Assembly (NCBI RefSeq): GCF_030551255.1
Contig: NZ_CP130630.1
Span: 7,917,501 to 7,981,500, forward strand
Direction of reading: 5' to 3'
Source: Streptomyces sp. NL15-2K
Lineage (GTDB): Bacteria > Actinomycetota > Actinomycetes > Streptomycetales > Streptomycetaceae
DNA length: 64,000 nt
The first letter of the stretch is position 1. Each line of letters starts with the position of its first letter. Under the pieces are notes generated by a model. It saw only the letters and a program-made list of their open reading frames with translations, was not told the DNA's origin and made no database searches. A program made the translations under genes and the position numbers. This document shows, in pieces, positions 8,458 through 17,058 of the stretch.

Positions 8458-9292
8458 CACTGCGGAGCAGGCCCTTGAGGAACTGCCCTGGTTCGCGTTC
8501 TGTCGCGAGTACAGGGCGATGCGCTGGCCAACTGCTGCGGCCAACACTCGTGAGGGCATCGCTGACGGACTCGGCGCGGTAACGCCGGCCCTGGTGGAGC
8601 AGGAACCGAAAATGCCGTCACCGGAAGACTCGAAGCGGCCGCCGCAGGTGCGAGCCCGGGGAAGCGGGCCTGCCAGGCCGCGCGGGCCGGAGTGGGCAGG
8701 AACACGTCCGTCCAGTGCCGGCGGACCAGATCGACTTTCAGATGCGACCGCAGGTCGGCCGCGGTCTGGGCCTCACGGATGACCCACTCGTACATGAGGA
8801 GCAGGTCGGCTTCGTCGGCGAGGTCGGATTCGTAGTGCAGGCCCCAGTCGATGTGCCGGGGCAGGGTCACAGCGCCGGAGGTCCGACCAATTCGTCGAGC
8901 GACTCCCGAAGCGCGTAGATCCTTCCTGCGGCGTACCTGCTCGTATGCCCAGCATGCCGTAAACCGTTGCGCCGTGGTACCGACGCTCGCATCCGACGCG
9001 GCGACGGGCCGCCCGCATCGTGCCGAGCACTGGCCCGCGAAAGTCAAACGGCCCTTTTCTCCGTGTGCCTTCCGACCGACCTCGTCGGAAACATGTAGGT
9101 CACAGTAGGTCACTTCCGGCGATGACGCTGCGATGCGGCCCTCCGTCCCGCAAATAGCCCGCGCAAGTCGAATTTGCGGGATCGGACATTTGGGATTCCA
9201 TCCGTGTGGCGCCGCAAAGCCGCAGGTAGAGGGCTCATCGGATCGAGTGGTCATGGCCAAGTGGGCCGTGTGCGTTATGGCATGCACAAGAA
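8458..9292. other. Gene-poor debris between operon terminator and tRNA terminator
   Basis: Apart from the fragment at 8651-8870 I see no convincing gene here. Frames on both strands are open only through GC bias and carry no recognisable domain, ribosome binding site or codon pattern. The stretch lies at the 3' side of a tRNA gene, where integrated elements often leave remnants. Confidence 0.6.
8651..8870 (-). pseudogene. Fragment of a small conserved-looking protein, degraded
   Basis: From a GTG at 8870 the minus strand reads a coherent protein-like stretch of about 73 residues (TLPRHIDWG, then LADEADLLLMYEWVIREA, ending near ARFPGLA). After that the frame drifts into low-complexity sequence and on into antisense of the ABM domain, with no sensible stop. 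This looks like the body of a small actinobacterial protein whose end has been lost. The function is unknown. It lies in the debris between the operon and tRNA-Arg. Confidence 0.4.
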
Positions 9293-9326
9293 AGGCCCTG
9301 AACTGCGTTTCTGCAGTTCAGGGCCT
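9293..9326 (-). terminator. Terminator of tRNA-Arg
   Basis: A perfect 14-bp stem (9293-9306 with 9313-9326) with a six-base loop, 10 bp downstream of the tRNA 3' end on the minus strand, followed in that direction by the T-rich TTCTTGT. Confidence 0.85.
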
Positions 9327-9336
9327 AAATTTCCGG

Positions 9337-9408
9337 TGCCCCCGGCAGGATTCGAACCTGCGCACACGGCTCCGGAGGCCGTTGCTCTATCCCCTGAGCT
9401 ACGGGGGC
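9337..9408 (-). tRNA. tRNA-Arg, anticodon CCG
   Basis: The minus strand folds as a 72-nt cloverleaf. The acceptor stem GCCCCCG pairs with CGGGGGC, with discriminator A at 9337. The anticodon loop CTCCGGA has anticodon CCG, reading CGG. The T arm is CAGGTTCGAATCCTG. The 3' CCA is not encoded. Its 3' end points towards the PKS operon, the usual orientation when an element has integrated into a tRNA gene. Confidence 0.96.
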
Positions 9409-9613
9409 GTGTCGGCTGCGGTGTTCGCGGCGACGGGTAAAACCCTACCAGCTCCTTCGGGGTGTTCATGAACGGGTTTCCGGCGTCGCGAGCAGGTCGT
9501 GGCCGGCCCTCGCGGGGTGGTCGGGGGTGTCCGGGGAGCGGATGGTCCCTCGCACGGGGTCAGAAGTAGGTAAAACCCGGACGCGATGGCCGGTCCGCAC
9601 CTACTCTCGAGTT

Positions 9614-10138
9614 GTGCCAGGCGCATCCGGCCGGGTGCTTGTTGTGGACGACAACAAGGTCATCCGGCAGCTGATCAGGGTCAATCTCGAGCTGGAGGGC
9701 CTCGAGGTGGTGACCGCGGCCGATGGTGCCGAGTGTCTGGATGTCGTTCATCAGGTGCGGCCCGATGTCGTCACCCTGGATGTCGTCATGCCCCGGTTGG
9801 ACGGGTTGCGGACCGCCGCCCGGCTGCGTTCCGACCCTCGGACCCGTGACCTTCCCCTCGCCATCGTCAGCGCCTGTACGCAGTACGAGGTCGAGACCGG
9901 CCTCGACGTCGGCGTCGACGCCTTCCTCGCCAAGCCCTTCGAGCCCGCCGAACTCGTCCGGCTCGTACGGCAGTTGATCGAGCGGAAGCAGCTCGCCGTG
10001 CCGGCAGAAGGGCCGATGGAAGGGGCCATGGAACAGCCGATGGACGTGTCGATGGAACGGCCGACACCGGGCGGGACTGTGTTCGGGAGCGTGCTCGGTG
10101 CCGGGGAGGCCGAGCGGGCCGGGCGGACCGGCCGCTGA
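9614..10138 (+). CDS. Single-domain response regulator
   Basis: A CheY-like receiver with no output domain. It has the acidic pair in VLVVDDN, the phosphoacceptor Asp in VVTLDVVMP, the Ser in IVSA and the Lys in AKPF. I prefer the GTG at 9614 because the receiver fold begins immediately after it; upstream in-frame codons give a basic, unstructured leader. A tail of about 45 residues after the receiver is rich in Met, Glu and Pro (PMEGAMEQPMDVSMERP) and looks disordered. No histidine kinase is adjacent, so it is an orphan regulator that probably works by protein contact. Confidence 0.88.
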   Translation: MPGASGRVLVVDDNKVIRQLIRVNLELEGLEVVTAADGAECLDVVHQVRPDVVTLDVVMPRLDGLRTAARLRSDPRTRDLPLAIVSACTQYEVETGLDVGVDAFLAKPFEPAELVRLVRQLIERKQLAVPAEGPMEGAMEQPMDVSMERPTPGGTVFGSVLGAGEAERAGRTGR

Positions 10139-10247
10139 ATCGCCGGGGCGGTCGTCCTACGACTCCGGCCGTCCTCTGCCCGTCCACATCTCGGACCCGC
10201 CGAAACCTGCTCGCCTACCCACCCCCCTCCTCGCCTACGCTTGTCCC

Positions 10248-11546
10248 GTGACCCCCGTCGAGCTCTCCCGTACCGTGCTGCGCGCGGTGCGTCGCGCTGT
10301 CGACGAGGGGGAGCTGAGCGTGACCGTTCCGGAGCGGGCCGTCGTCACGGTGCCCGGGCCCGGTGGCTGTGGGGACTACGCCACCAACATCGCTCTTCAG
10401 CTCGCCCGCCCGGCGGGGCAGCCGCCTCGCCGCGTCGCTGAGATCCTCCAGGCCCGGCTCCTCGGTACCGAACACGTCACCGACGTCGTCGTCACCGGGC
10501 CCGGGTTCCTCAACATCAGCCTGCGGAGCACCTCGTCCGTCGCTCTCGTCGAGGAGATCCTGCGGCGCGGATCGCGGTACGGACACGCCGACTGCTCCAC
10601 CGGGCAGCTCGTGCGGCTCCACGCCCCCCACGAAGTCCGCGCCCTGGTCGTCGCCGACGCCGTCGCCCGCCTCCTCCGCTCCCAGGGCGCCCTCGTCCGC
10701 ATCACAGCCGCGGCCCGCCCCGAGCCGGAGTGGGAGAGCGTCCTCGGCGTGCGCGTCGATGCCTTCGGCAGCCCTGATGCCCGGGCTGTGCCTGACGCCC
10801 GGACTCTCCCTGACGCCCGGGCTCTGCCTGATGCCCGGGCTGTGCCCGACGCCCGGACTCTCCCCGATGCCCGGGCCGTGCCCGACGCCCGGACTCTCCC
10901 CGACGCCCGGACCCTCCCGGACGCCCCCGCTCCCCGAGACACCCCCGCTCCCCTCGACGTCAACCTACGGCCCGTACCGGCGGCCCCTGGCGACGACCCC
11001 GTCCCCCTCGGCCGTGACGCCGCCCGCTGGGCCCTGCTCCACCCGGCCTCCCACGACCGGCCCCGTATCACCGACGAGCACCTCGCCCAGCGCGAGGGCA
11101 ACCCCCTCTTCCGCGTCCGTTACGCCCACGCCCGCACCCGGGTCCTGACCCGTAACGCCGCCGACCTGGGCTTCACCGCCGAGCCCGGGCCCACGGACAC
11201 CGCCGACGCCACAGACCTCGCAACCGCAAGCACCACAGACACCACAGACCTCGCAACCGCAAGCCCCACACGCACCACAGACACCACGGACGCCCTCCTC
11301 ACCACCCTCGCCGACCACACCCGCGTCCTCGCCCGTGCGGCAGCACACCGCACCCCCGACCGTCTCGCCCGGCACCTCGTCACCGTCGCCGATGCCGTCC
11401 TCCCTCTGCTGCCCGCCGTCCTGCCGCGCGGCGAGGAGAAACCCTCGGCCGCCCACCGCGCCCGGCTCGCCCTTGCCGAAGCCGCCGGGACGGTGCTGGC
11501 CGGCGGCCTGTCCCTGCTCGGTATCGACGCACCCGACCACCTCTGA
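10248..11546 (+). CDS. nrtL: ArgS-related anticodon-binding protein (NrtL-like), no catalytic core
   Basis: A 432-residue protein. The N-terminal part resembles the additional N-terminal domain of arginyl-tRNA synthetase ([13 protein letters not shown], then [11 protein letters not shown]). The C-terminal part resembles the DALR anticodon-binding domain ([18 protein letters not shown] onward). The Rossmann core with HIGH and KMSKS motifs is absent, so it should not charge tRNA. In place of the core lies a low-complexity region with a PDAR minisatellite (10773-10934) and a second duplicated Thr/Asp-rich segment (about 11212-11300). The GTG start at 10248 fits the conserved N-terminus. It sits just upstream of lysA. 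The role is unknown; tRNA binding is inferred. Confidence 0.85.
   Translation: MTPVELSRTVLRAVRRAVDEGELSVTVPERAVVTVPGPGGCGDYATNIALQLARPAGQPPRRVAEILQARLLGTEHVTDVVVTGPGFLNISLRSTSSVALVEEILRRGSRYGHADCSTGQLVRLHAPHEVRALVVADAVARLLRSQGALVRITAAARPEPEWESVLGVRVDAFGSPDARAVPDARTLPDARALPDARAVPDARTLPDARAVPDARTLPDARTLPDAPAPRDTPAPLDVNLRPVPAAPGDDPVPLGRDAARWALLHPASHDRPRITDEHLAQREGNPLFRVRYAHARTRVLTRNAADLGFTAEPGPTDTADATDLATASTTDTTDLATASPTRTTDTTDALLTTLADHTRVLARAAAHRTPDRLARHLVTVADAVLPLLPAVLPRGEEKPSAAHRARLALAEAAGTVLAGGLSLLGIDAPDHL
10773..10934 (+). repeat. 18-bp coding minisatellite (PDAR repeat)
   Basis: Eight tandem 18-bp units encode PDAR followed by AV, TL or AL (10773-10916), then one degenerate unit PDAPAP to 10934. 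The repeats stay in frame and sit in the hydrophilic middle of the ArgS-like protein. Near-identical units suggest recent slippage and copy-number variation between strains. Confidence 0.92.
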
Positions 11547-11577
11547 CACCAGCACACAGAGAGCTACCCCAAGAGCC

Positions 11578-12969
11578 ATGAGCCGATCCGCACACCCCGC
11601 CGGGCCCCGTCACGCCGATGTCCTCCCGGAGGGCCACTACTCCGCTCCGCCCGCCGATCTCAACACCCTCGACCCCAAGGTGTGGGCCCAGACCGTCACC
11701 CGGGACCCGCACGGCGTCGTCACCGTCGGCGGCCTTCCTGTGACCCGGCTCGCCGAGGAGTTCGGCACCCCCGCCTACATCGTCGACGAGGCCGACTTCC
11801 GGGCGCGGGCGCGGGCTTGGCGTACCGCCTTCGGTCATGACGCCGATGTCTTCTACGCCGGCAAGGCCTTCCTCTCCCGGGCCGTCGTCCGGTGGCTGCA
11901 CGAGGAAGGGCTCAATCTCGACGTCTGCTCCGGCGGTGAGCTCGCCACCGCCCTGTCCGCCGGCATGCCCGCCGACCGCATCGCCTTCCACGGCAACAAC
12001 AAGTCCACGGAGGAGATCGACAGGGCCATCCGCGCCGGTGTCGGGCGGATCGTTCTCGATTCCTTCCAGGAGATCGTCCGCGTCGCCCACATCGCGCAGT
12101 CCCTGGGCAAGCGGCAGCGCGTGCAGATCCGTATCACCGTCGGTGTGGAAGCCCATACGCACGAGTTCATCGCCACCGCCCACGAGGACCAGAAGTTCGG
12201 GATTCCGCTGGCCGGCGGGCAGGCCGCCGAGGCCGTACGGCGTGCTCTTCAGCTCGACGGGCTGGAGCTGATCGGTATTCACAGCCACATCGGGTCGCAG
12301 ATCTTCGACATGTCCGGCTTCGAGGTCGCGGCCCATCGGGTCGTCGGACTGCTGAAGGACATCCGTGACGAGCACGGGGTCGAGCTGCCGGAGATCGACC
12401 TCGGCGGTGGGCTCGGTATCGCGTACACGAGTGACGACGATCCCCGCGAACCCCACGAGATCGCCAAGGCGTTGACCGAGATCGTCAGCCGGGAGTGCGA
12501 GGCGGCCAAGCTGCGCACGCCCCGTATTTCCGTCGAGCCCGGGCGCGCCATCGTCGGTCCGACCGCCTTCACGCTGTACGAGGTCGGCACCATCAAGCCC
12601 CTTGACGGGCTGCGCACTTACGTCTCCGTCGACGGCGGCATGTCGGACAACATCCGTACCGCGCTGTACGACGCCGAGTACTCCGTCGCTCTCGTCTCCC
12701 GCGCCTCCGACGCCGAGCCCATGCTCGCCCGTGTCGTCGGCAGGCACTGCGAGAGCGGCGACATCGTGGTCAAGGATGCGTTCCTGCCGGCCGACCTGGC
12801 ACCGGGTGACCTCATCGCCGTACCGGCCACGGGTGCGTACTGCCGGTCCATGGCCAGCAACTACAACCACGTGCTCCGCCCGCCGGTCGTAGCGGTCGAC
12901 GACGGCGAGGCCCGCGTGATCGTCCGCCGCGAGACGGAGGAGGACCTCCTGCGCCTCGACGTCGGGTGA
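11578..12969 (+). CDS. lysA: Diaminopimelate decarboxylase
   Basis: This PLP enzyme makes lysine from meso-diaminopimelate. The PLP Lys is Lys96 in FYAGKAF. Family motifs follow: [23 protein letters not shown], the glycine loop LGGGLGI, and EPGRAIVG. The substrate-binding CESGD lies near the C-terminus. The 463-residue length is normal for the long actinobacterial form. The ATG at 11578 is preceded only by a weak purine-rich site. It lies 31 bp after the ArgS-like gene and upstream of hom, so it may share the aspartate-family region's transcription. Confidence 0.97.
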   Translation: MSRSAHPAGPRHADVLPEGHYSAPPADLNTLDPKVWAQTVTRDPHGVVTVGGLPVTRLAEEFGTPAYIVDEADFRARARAWRTAFGHDADVFYAGKAFLSRAVVRWLHEEGLNLDVCSGGELATALSAGMPADRIAFHGNNKSTEEIDRAIRAGVGRIVLDSFQEIVRVAHIAQSLGKRQRVQIRITVGVEAHTHEFIATAHEDQKFGIPLAGGQAAEAVRRALQLDGLELIGIHSHIGSQIFDMSGFEVAAHRVVGLLKDIRDEHGVELPEIDLGGGLGIAYTSDDDPREPHEIAKALTEIVSRECEAAKLRTPRISVEPGRAIVGPTAFTLYEVGTIKPLDGLRTYVSVDGGMSDNIRTALYDAEYSVALVSRASDAEPMLARVVGRHCESGDIVVKDAFLPADLAPGDLIAVPATGAYCRSMASNYNHVLRPPVVAVDDGEARVIVRRETEEDLLRLDVG

Positions 12970-13017
12970 TCCACCCATGATTCGGCCAGAAGAAACGTAA
13001 TTCAGCCTGAAGAAACA

Positions 13018-13048
13018 GGGGGCGGAAGATCTCCTGTCGCCCGCCCCC
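13018..13048 (+). terminator. Possible terminator after lysA
   Basis: GGGGGCGG at 13018-13025 pairs with CCGCCCCC at 13041-13048 around a 15-base loop, about 50 bp after the lysA stop. There is no T run and the loop is large, so the call is weak. Confidence 0.4.
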
Positions 13049-13150
13049 GTACAAATGAAATAGATGTCTCACGATCCGGACATGGGATAGAAACTCCCGT
13101 CCGGTGAGTGAGACTGGTCCCACCGTGACGGTAAGAGGAAACGAGGTCGG

Positions 13151-14443
13151 ATGATGCGTACGCGTCCGCTGAAGGTGGCGCTGCTGGGCTGTGGAGTGGT
13201 CGGCTCAGAGGTGGCGCGCATCATGACGACGCACGCCGACGACCTCGCCGCCAGGATCGGTGCTCCGGTGGAGCTCGCGGGGGTGGCCGTCCGGCGGCCC
13301 GACCGGGTCAGGGAAGGCATCGACCCGTCGCTCGTCACCACCGACGCCACCGCCCTCGTCAAACGCGGCGACATCGACGTCGTGGTCGAGGTCATCGGCG
13401 GTATCGAGCCCGCTCGTACGCTCATCACCACCGCCTTCGAGTACGGCGCCTCCGTCGTCTCCGCCAACAAGGCGCTCCTCGCCCAGGACGGCGCCGCCCT
13501 GCACGCCGCCGCCGAGGACCACGACGCGGACCTCTACTACGAGGCCGCGGTCGCCGGCGCCATCCCGCTGATCCGCCCGCTGCGCGAGTCCCTCGCCGGT
13601 GACAAGGTCAACCGGGTGCTGGGGATCGTCAACGGCACGACCAACTTCATCCTCGACAAGATGGACTCGACGGGGGCCGGCTACCAGGAGGCCCTCGACG
13701 AGGCCACCGCCCTGGGATACGCGGAAGCCGATCCGACCGCCGATGTCGAGGGCTTCGACGCCGCCGCCAAGGCCGCCATCCTCGCCGGCATCGCCTTCCA
13801 CTCGCGCGTGCGCCTCGACGACGTCTACCGCGAGGGCATGACCGAGGTCACCGCCGCCGACTTCGCCTCGGCGAAGGAGATGGGCTGCACCATCAAGCTG
13901 CTCGCCATCTGTGAGCGGGCCGAGGACGGCGGGTCGGTCACCGCGCGCGTGCACCCCGCGATGATTCCGCTGACCCACCCGCTCGCCTCCGTGCGCGGCG
14001 CGTACAACGCCGTGTTCGTGGAGTCCGACGCCTCCGGTCAGCTCATGTTCTACGGGCCCGGAGCCGGCGGTTCCCCCACCGCCTCCGCCGTGCTCGGCGA
14101 CCTCGTCGCCGTCTGCCGCAACCGGCTCAACGGCGCCACCGGACCGGGGGAGTCCGCGTACGCCGCCCTGCCCGTCTCGGGCATGGGGGCGGTCGTCACG
14201 CGTTACCACATCAGCCTCGATGTGGCGGACAAACCGGGTGTTCTCGCCCAGGTGGCGACCGTGTTCGCCGAGCACGGGGTTTCCATCGATACGGTTCGGC
14301 AGCAGGGCAAGGACGGCGAGGCGTCTCTCGTCGTCGTCACCCACCGTGCTTCCGACGCGGCCCTCGGCGGGACCGTCGAGGCGCTGCGCAAGCTGGACAC
14401 CGTGCGTGGTGTCGCCAGCATCATGCGGGTTGAAGGAGAGTAA
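13151..14443 (+). CDS. hom: Homoserine dehydrogenase (housekeeping)
   Basis: Reduces aspartate semialdehyde to homoserine for threonine and methionine synthesis. It has NAD(P)-binding LLGCGVVG, SANKALL, GIVNGTTNFIL, the catalytic Lys in FDAAAK, and a C-terminal ACT domain (YHISLDVADKPGVL) likely used for threonine feedback. The 430-residue length is typical. Two ATG codons stand together at 13151 and 13154; either fits the GAGG upstream. thrC follows after 6 bp and thrB after a longer gap, giving the common hom-thrC-thrB order. It is the paralog of the fused enzyme at 6705. Confidence 0.97.
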   Translation: MMRTRPLKVALLGCGVVGSEVARIMTTHADDLAARIGAPVELAGVAVRRPDRVREGIDPSLVTTDATALVKRGDIDVVVEVIGGIEPARTLITTAFEYGASVVSANKALLAQDGAALHAAAEDHDADLYYEAAVAGAIPLIRPLRESLAGDKVNRVLGIVNGTTNFILDKMDSTGAGYQEALDEATALGYAEADPTADVEGFDAAAKAAILAGIAFHSRVRLDDVYREGMTEVTAADFASAKEMGCTIKLLAICERAEDGGSVTARVHPAMIPLTHPLASVRGAYNAVFVESDASGQLMFYGPGAGGSPTASAVLGDLVAVCRNRLNGATGPGESAYAALPVSGMGAVVTRYHISLDVADKPGVLAQVATVFAEHGVSIDTVRQQGKDGEASLVVVTHRASDAALGGTVEALRKLDTVRGVASIMRVEGE

Positions 14444-14449
14444 CCAGCA

Positions 14450-15508
14450 ATGACCCACCAGTGGCGCGGAATCATCGAGGAGTACCGGGACCGGCTGCCC
14501 GTCTCCGACACCACGCCGGTCGTGACGCTCCGCGAGGGCGGCACGCCCCTCGTGCCCGCGCAGGTGCTCTCCGAGCGCACCGGCTGCGAGGTCCACCTCA
14601 AGGTGGAGGGCGCCAATCCCACCGGGTCCTTCAAGGACCGCGGCATGACCATGGCCATCACGCGGGCGAAGGAGGAGGGCGCGAAGGCTGTGATCTGCGC
14701 CTCCACCGGCAACACGTCCGCGAGCGCGGCCGCTTACGCCGTGCGTGCCGGGATGGTGTCGGCCGTCCTCGTCCCGCAGGGCAAGATCGCGCTCGGCAAG
14801 ATGGGGCAGGCGCTCGTGCACGGCGCCAAGATCCTCCAGGTCGACGGCAACTTCGACGACTGCCTCACGCTGGCCCGTGCCCTGAGCGACAACTACCCCG
14901 TGGCACTGGTCAATTCGGTCAATCCGGTGCGGATCGAGGGGCAGAAGACCGCCGCGTTCGAGATCGTGGACATGCTGGGTGACGCACCCGACATCCACGT
15001 CCTGCCGGTCGGCAACGCGGGCAACATCACCGCGTACTGGAAGGGGTACAAGGAGTACGCCGCCGACGCGATCGCCGCGCAGACCCCGCGCATGTGGGGC
15101 TTCCAGGCCTCCGGCAGTGCCCCGATCGTGCGCGGCGAGGTCGTCAAGGACCCCTCGACGATCGCCACCGCCATCCGCATCGGCAACCCCGCCTCCTGGC
15201 AGTACGCCCTGGCGGCGCGGGACGAATCGGGTGGTTTCATCGATGAGGTGACGGACCGTGAAATCCTGCGCGCCTACCGGATGTTGGCCGCTCAGGAGGG
15301 CGTCTTCGTGGAGCCCGCCTCCGCCGCTTCCGTGGCCGGCCTGCTGAAGGCCGCCGAGCAGGGCAAGGTCGACCCGGGGCAGCGGATCGTGTGCACCGTC
15401 ACCGGCAACGGCCTGAAGGACCCCGACTGGGCCGTCGCGGGCGCCCCGCAGCCGGTGACCGTCCCGGTCGACGCGGCGACGGCGGCCGAGCGCCTCGGCC
15501 TGGTCTGA
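14450..15508 (+). CDS. thrC: Threonine synthase
   Basis: A fold-type II PLP enzyme converting O-phosphohomoserine to threonine. The PLP Lys is Lys62 in GSFKDRG, and the phosphate-binding loop region is [12 protein letters not shown]. At 352 residues it is the short actinobacterial form. The ATG at 14450 follows GGAG in the hom 3' end and lies 6 bp after the hom stop, so the two are probably cotranscribed. Confidence 0.97.
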   Translation: MTHQWRGIIEEYRDRLPVSDTTPVVTLREGGTPLVPAQVLSERTGCEVHLKVEGANPTGSFKDRGMTMAITRAKEEGAKAVICASTGNTSASAAAYAVRAGMVSAVLVPQGKIALGKMGQALVHGAKILQVDGNFDDCLTLARALSDNYPVALVNSVNPVRIEGQKTAAFEIVDMLGDAPDIHVLPVGNAGNITAYWKGYKEYAADAIAAQTPRMWGFQASGSAPIVRGEVVKDPSTIATAIRIGNPASWQYALAARDESGGFIDEVTDREILRAYRMLAAQEGVFVEPASAASVAGLLKAAEQGKVDPGQRIVCTVTGNGLKDPDWAVAGAPQPVTVPVDAATAAERLGLV

Positions 15509-15724
15509 GAAGGTAAATCCCTACGAGGGGGCACAGGGGGCTTACGACACGCATCGTGCGCCTCCTGTGCGCCCTATGTCGCCACAGAACCTTCCTTCGA
15601 TAGGCTGTACTGAACCCGCCTGCCGCATATGCCGCGGCGCTGCGTCGTCTCAGCGGCCTGAGGGTCTCCCCGTACATATCGAATGTCTTCGACAATCACG
15701 CAGCTCAAGGAGAGTCATCGAGCG

Positions 15725-16642
15725 ATGGCCGGTCCAGCCTTCCGCGCCGCCGCCGTCCGGGTGCGCGTCCCCGCCACCAGCGCCAACCTCGGCCCGGGCT
15801 TCGACGCCCTCGGCCTGTCGCTGGGGCTCTACGACGACGTGGTCGTCCGGGTGGCCGACTCCGGGCTGCACATCGACATCGCGGGGGAGGGGAGCGAGAC
15901 GCTCCCGCGTGACGAAAACCACCTTCTCGTACGCTCCCTGCGCACCGCCTTCGCTCTGCTGGGCGGACAGCCGCGCGGCCTGGAGATCGTCTGCGCGAAC
16001 CGCATTCCGCACGGCCGGGGCCTCGGCTCCTCCTCGGCCGCCATCTGCGCCGGCATCGTCGCCGCGCGTGCCGTGACCATAGGCGGCGAGGCCCGGCTCG
16101 ACGACACGGCCCTCCTGGAGCTGGCCACCGAGATCGAGGGCCATCCCGACAATGTGGCGGCCTGTCTGCTCGGCGGTTTCACGCTCTCCTGGCTGGAGGC
16201 CGGAGCCGCGCGGGCGATCAGGATGGAGCCCGCCGATTCCATCGTTCCGGTGGTTTTCGTGCCCGGTAAGCCGGTCCTGACGGAGACCGCGCGCGGACTG
16301 CTCCCGCGCACCGTGCCGCACGTCGACGCCGCCACCAACGCGGGCCGTGCAGCCCTGCTCGTCGAGGCCCTCACCCGGCGCCCCGAGCTGCTGCTGCCCG
16401 CCACCGAGGACCGACTTCACCAGGAGTACCGCGCACCGGCCATGCCGGAGAGCGCGGCGCTGGTGGAGCGGCTGCGGGCCGACGGAGTCCCGGCAGTCAT
16501 TTCAGGCGCGGGCCCCACAGTGCTCGCGCTGGCCGACGGCGAAAGCGCCGACAAGGTCGCCCATCTGGCAGGCGAGGGCTGGGCCGCGAACCGGCTGGAG
16601 CTCGACGCCCGGGGAGCGAGCGTGCTGCCGCTTGCGCCCTGA
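15725..16642 (+). CDS. thrB: Homoserine kinase
   Basis: A GHMP-family kinase that phosphorylates homoserine using ATP. It shows VPATSANLGPGFDALGL at the N-terminus, the ATP-binding glycine loop PHGRGLGSSSAA, and a C-terminal GAGPTVLAL. I chose the ATG at 15725; it is 12 bases after an AAGGAG. An ATG at 15683 would add 14 residues with no family match. The 216-bp gap from thrC includes an imperfect hairpin near 15530-15568, so thrB may have its own transcription. Confidence 0.95.
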   Translation: MAGPAFRAAAVRVRVPATSANLGPGFDALGLSLGLYDDVVVRVADSGLHIDIAGEGSETLPRDENHLLVRSLRTAFALLGGQPRGLEIVCANRIPHGRGLGSSSAAICAGIVAARAVTIGGEARLDDTALLELATEIEGHPDNVAACLLGGFTLSWLEAGAARAIRMEPADSIVPVVFVPGKPVLTETARGLLPRTVPHVDAATNAGRAALLVEALTRRPELLLPATEDRLHQEYRAPAMPESAALVERLRADGVPAVISGAGPTVLALADGESADKVAHLAGEGWAANRLELDARGASVLPLAP

Positions 16643-17058
16643 TTCGCGATTGCCGCGGATGCCGGATACTTCGAGAGGGGGAATGTTTGTTGGATCCGGT
16701 AGTGTTAACCTCAAGTCTGCACCCGACCTCACCATGGCGAGGTGCTTCATGTCCCCGTCCGGGACAGACACCCTTCCGGGAGCCTCCCAAGCCGCACTGT
16801 GTTCCGTACGACGTATGTAGTCAGTACTTCGTATGCGGGCACTGAGCGACTTGCCGGGCACGCTCCGGAACCGGTGCGACCGAGCCGCATGACACAGACA
16901 CTCAGTGCCACGGCTCAGGGAAGCGCCGTCACCACATTCCTCCGCCGCTTAGGCGGACCACCGCCCCGGCACGGTCCACACAGCAAGGACCGAAGCCGGA
17001 CAGCACAACCGGTCGCCGAGCCAGACAGGCCGACGTCCGCTCCAGGGAAGGACCCTTC
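16643..17058 (+). other. Long rho leader region
   Basis: A 416-bp gap between thrB and rho. TAGTGT at 16700-16705 resembles a Streptomyces -10 box, though no good -35 stands at the usual distance. A short ORF could start at the ATG at 16735 (about 28 codons). An imperfect hairpin lies at about 16948-16962. A long untranslated leader would suit Rho autoregulation, which is known in other bacteria, but that is inference. Confidence 0.4.

Noticed and set aside
8031..9287. Single 418-codon minus-strand gene between the ABM domain and the tRNA
   Set aside because: Only about 73 residues in the middle look like protein; the rest is antisense of the ABM domain or low complexity, so I kept only the fragment.
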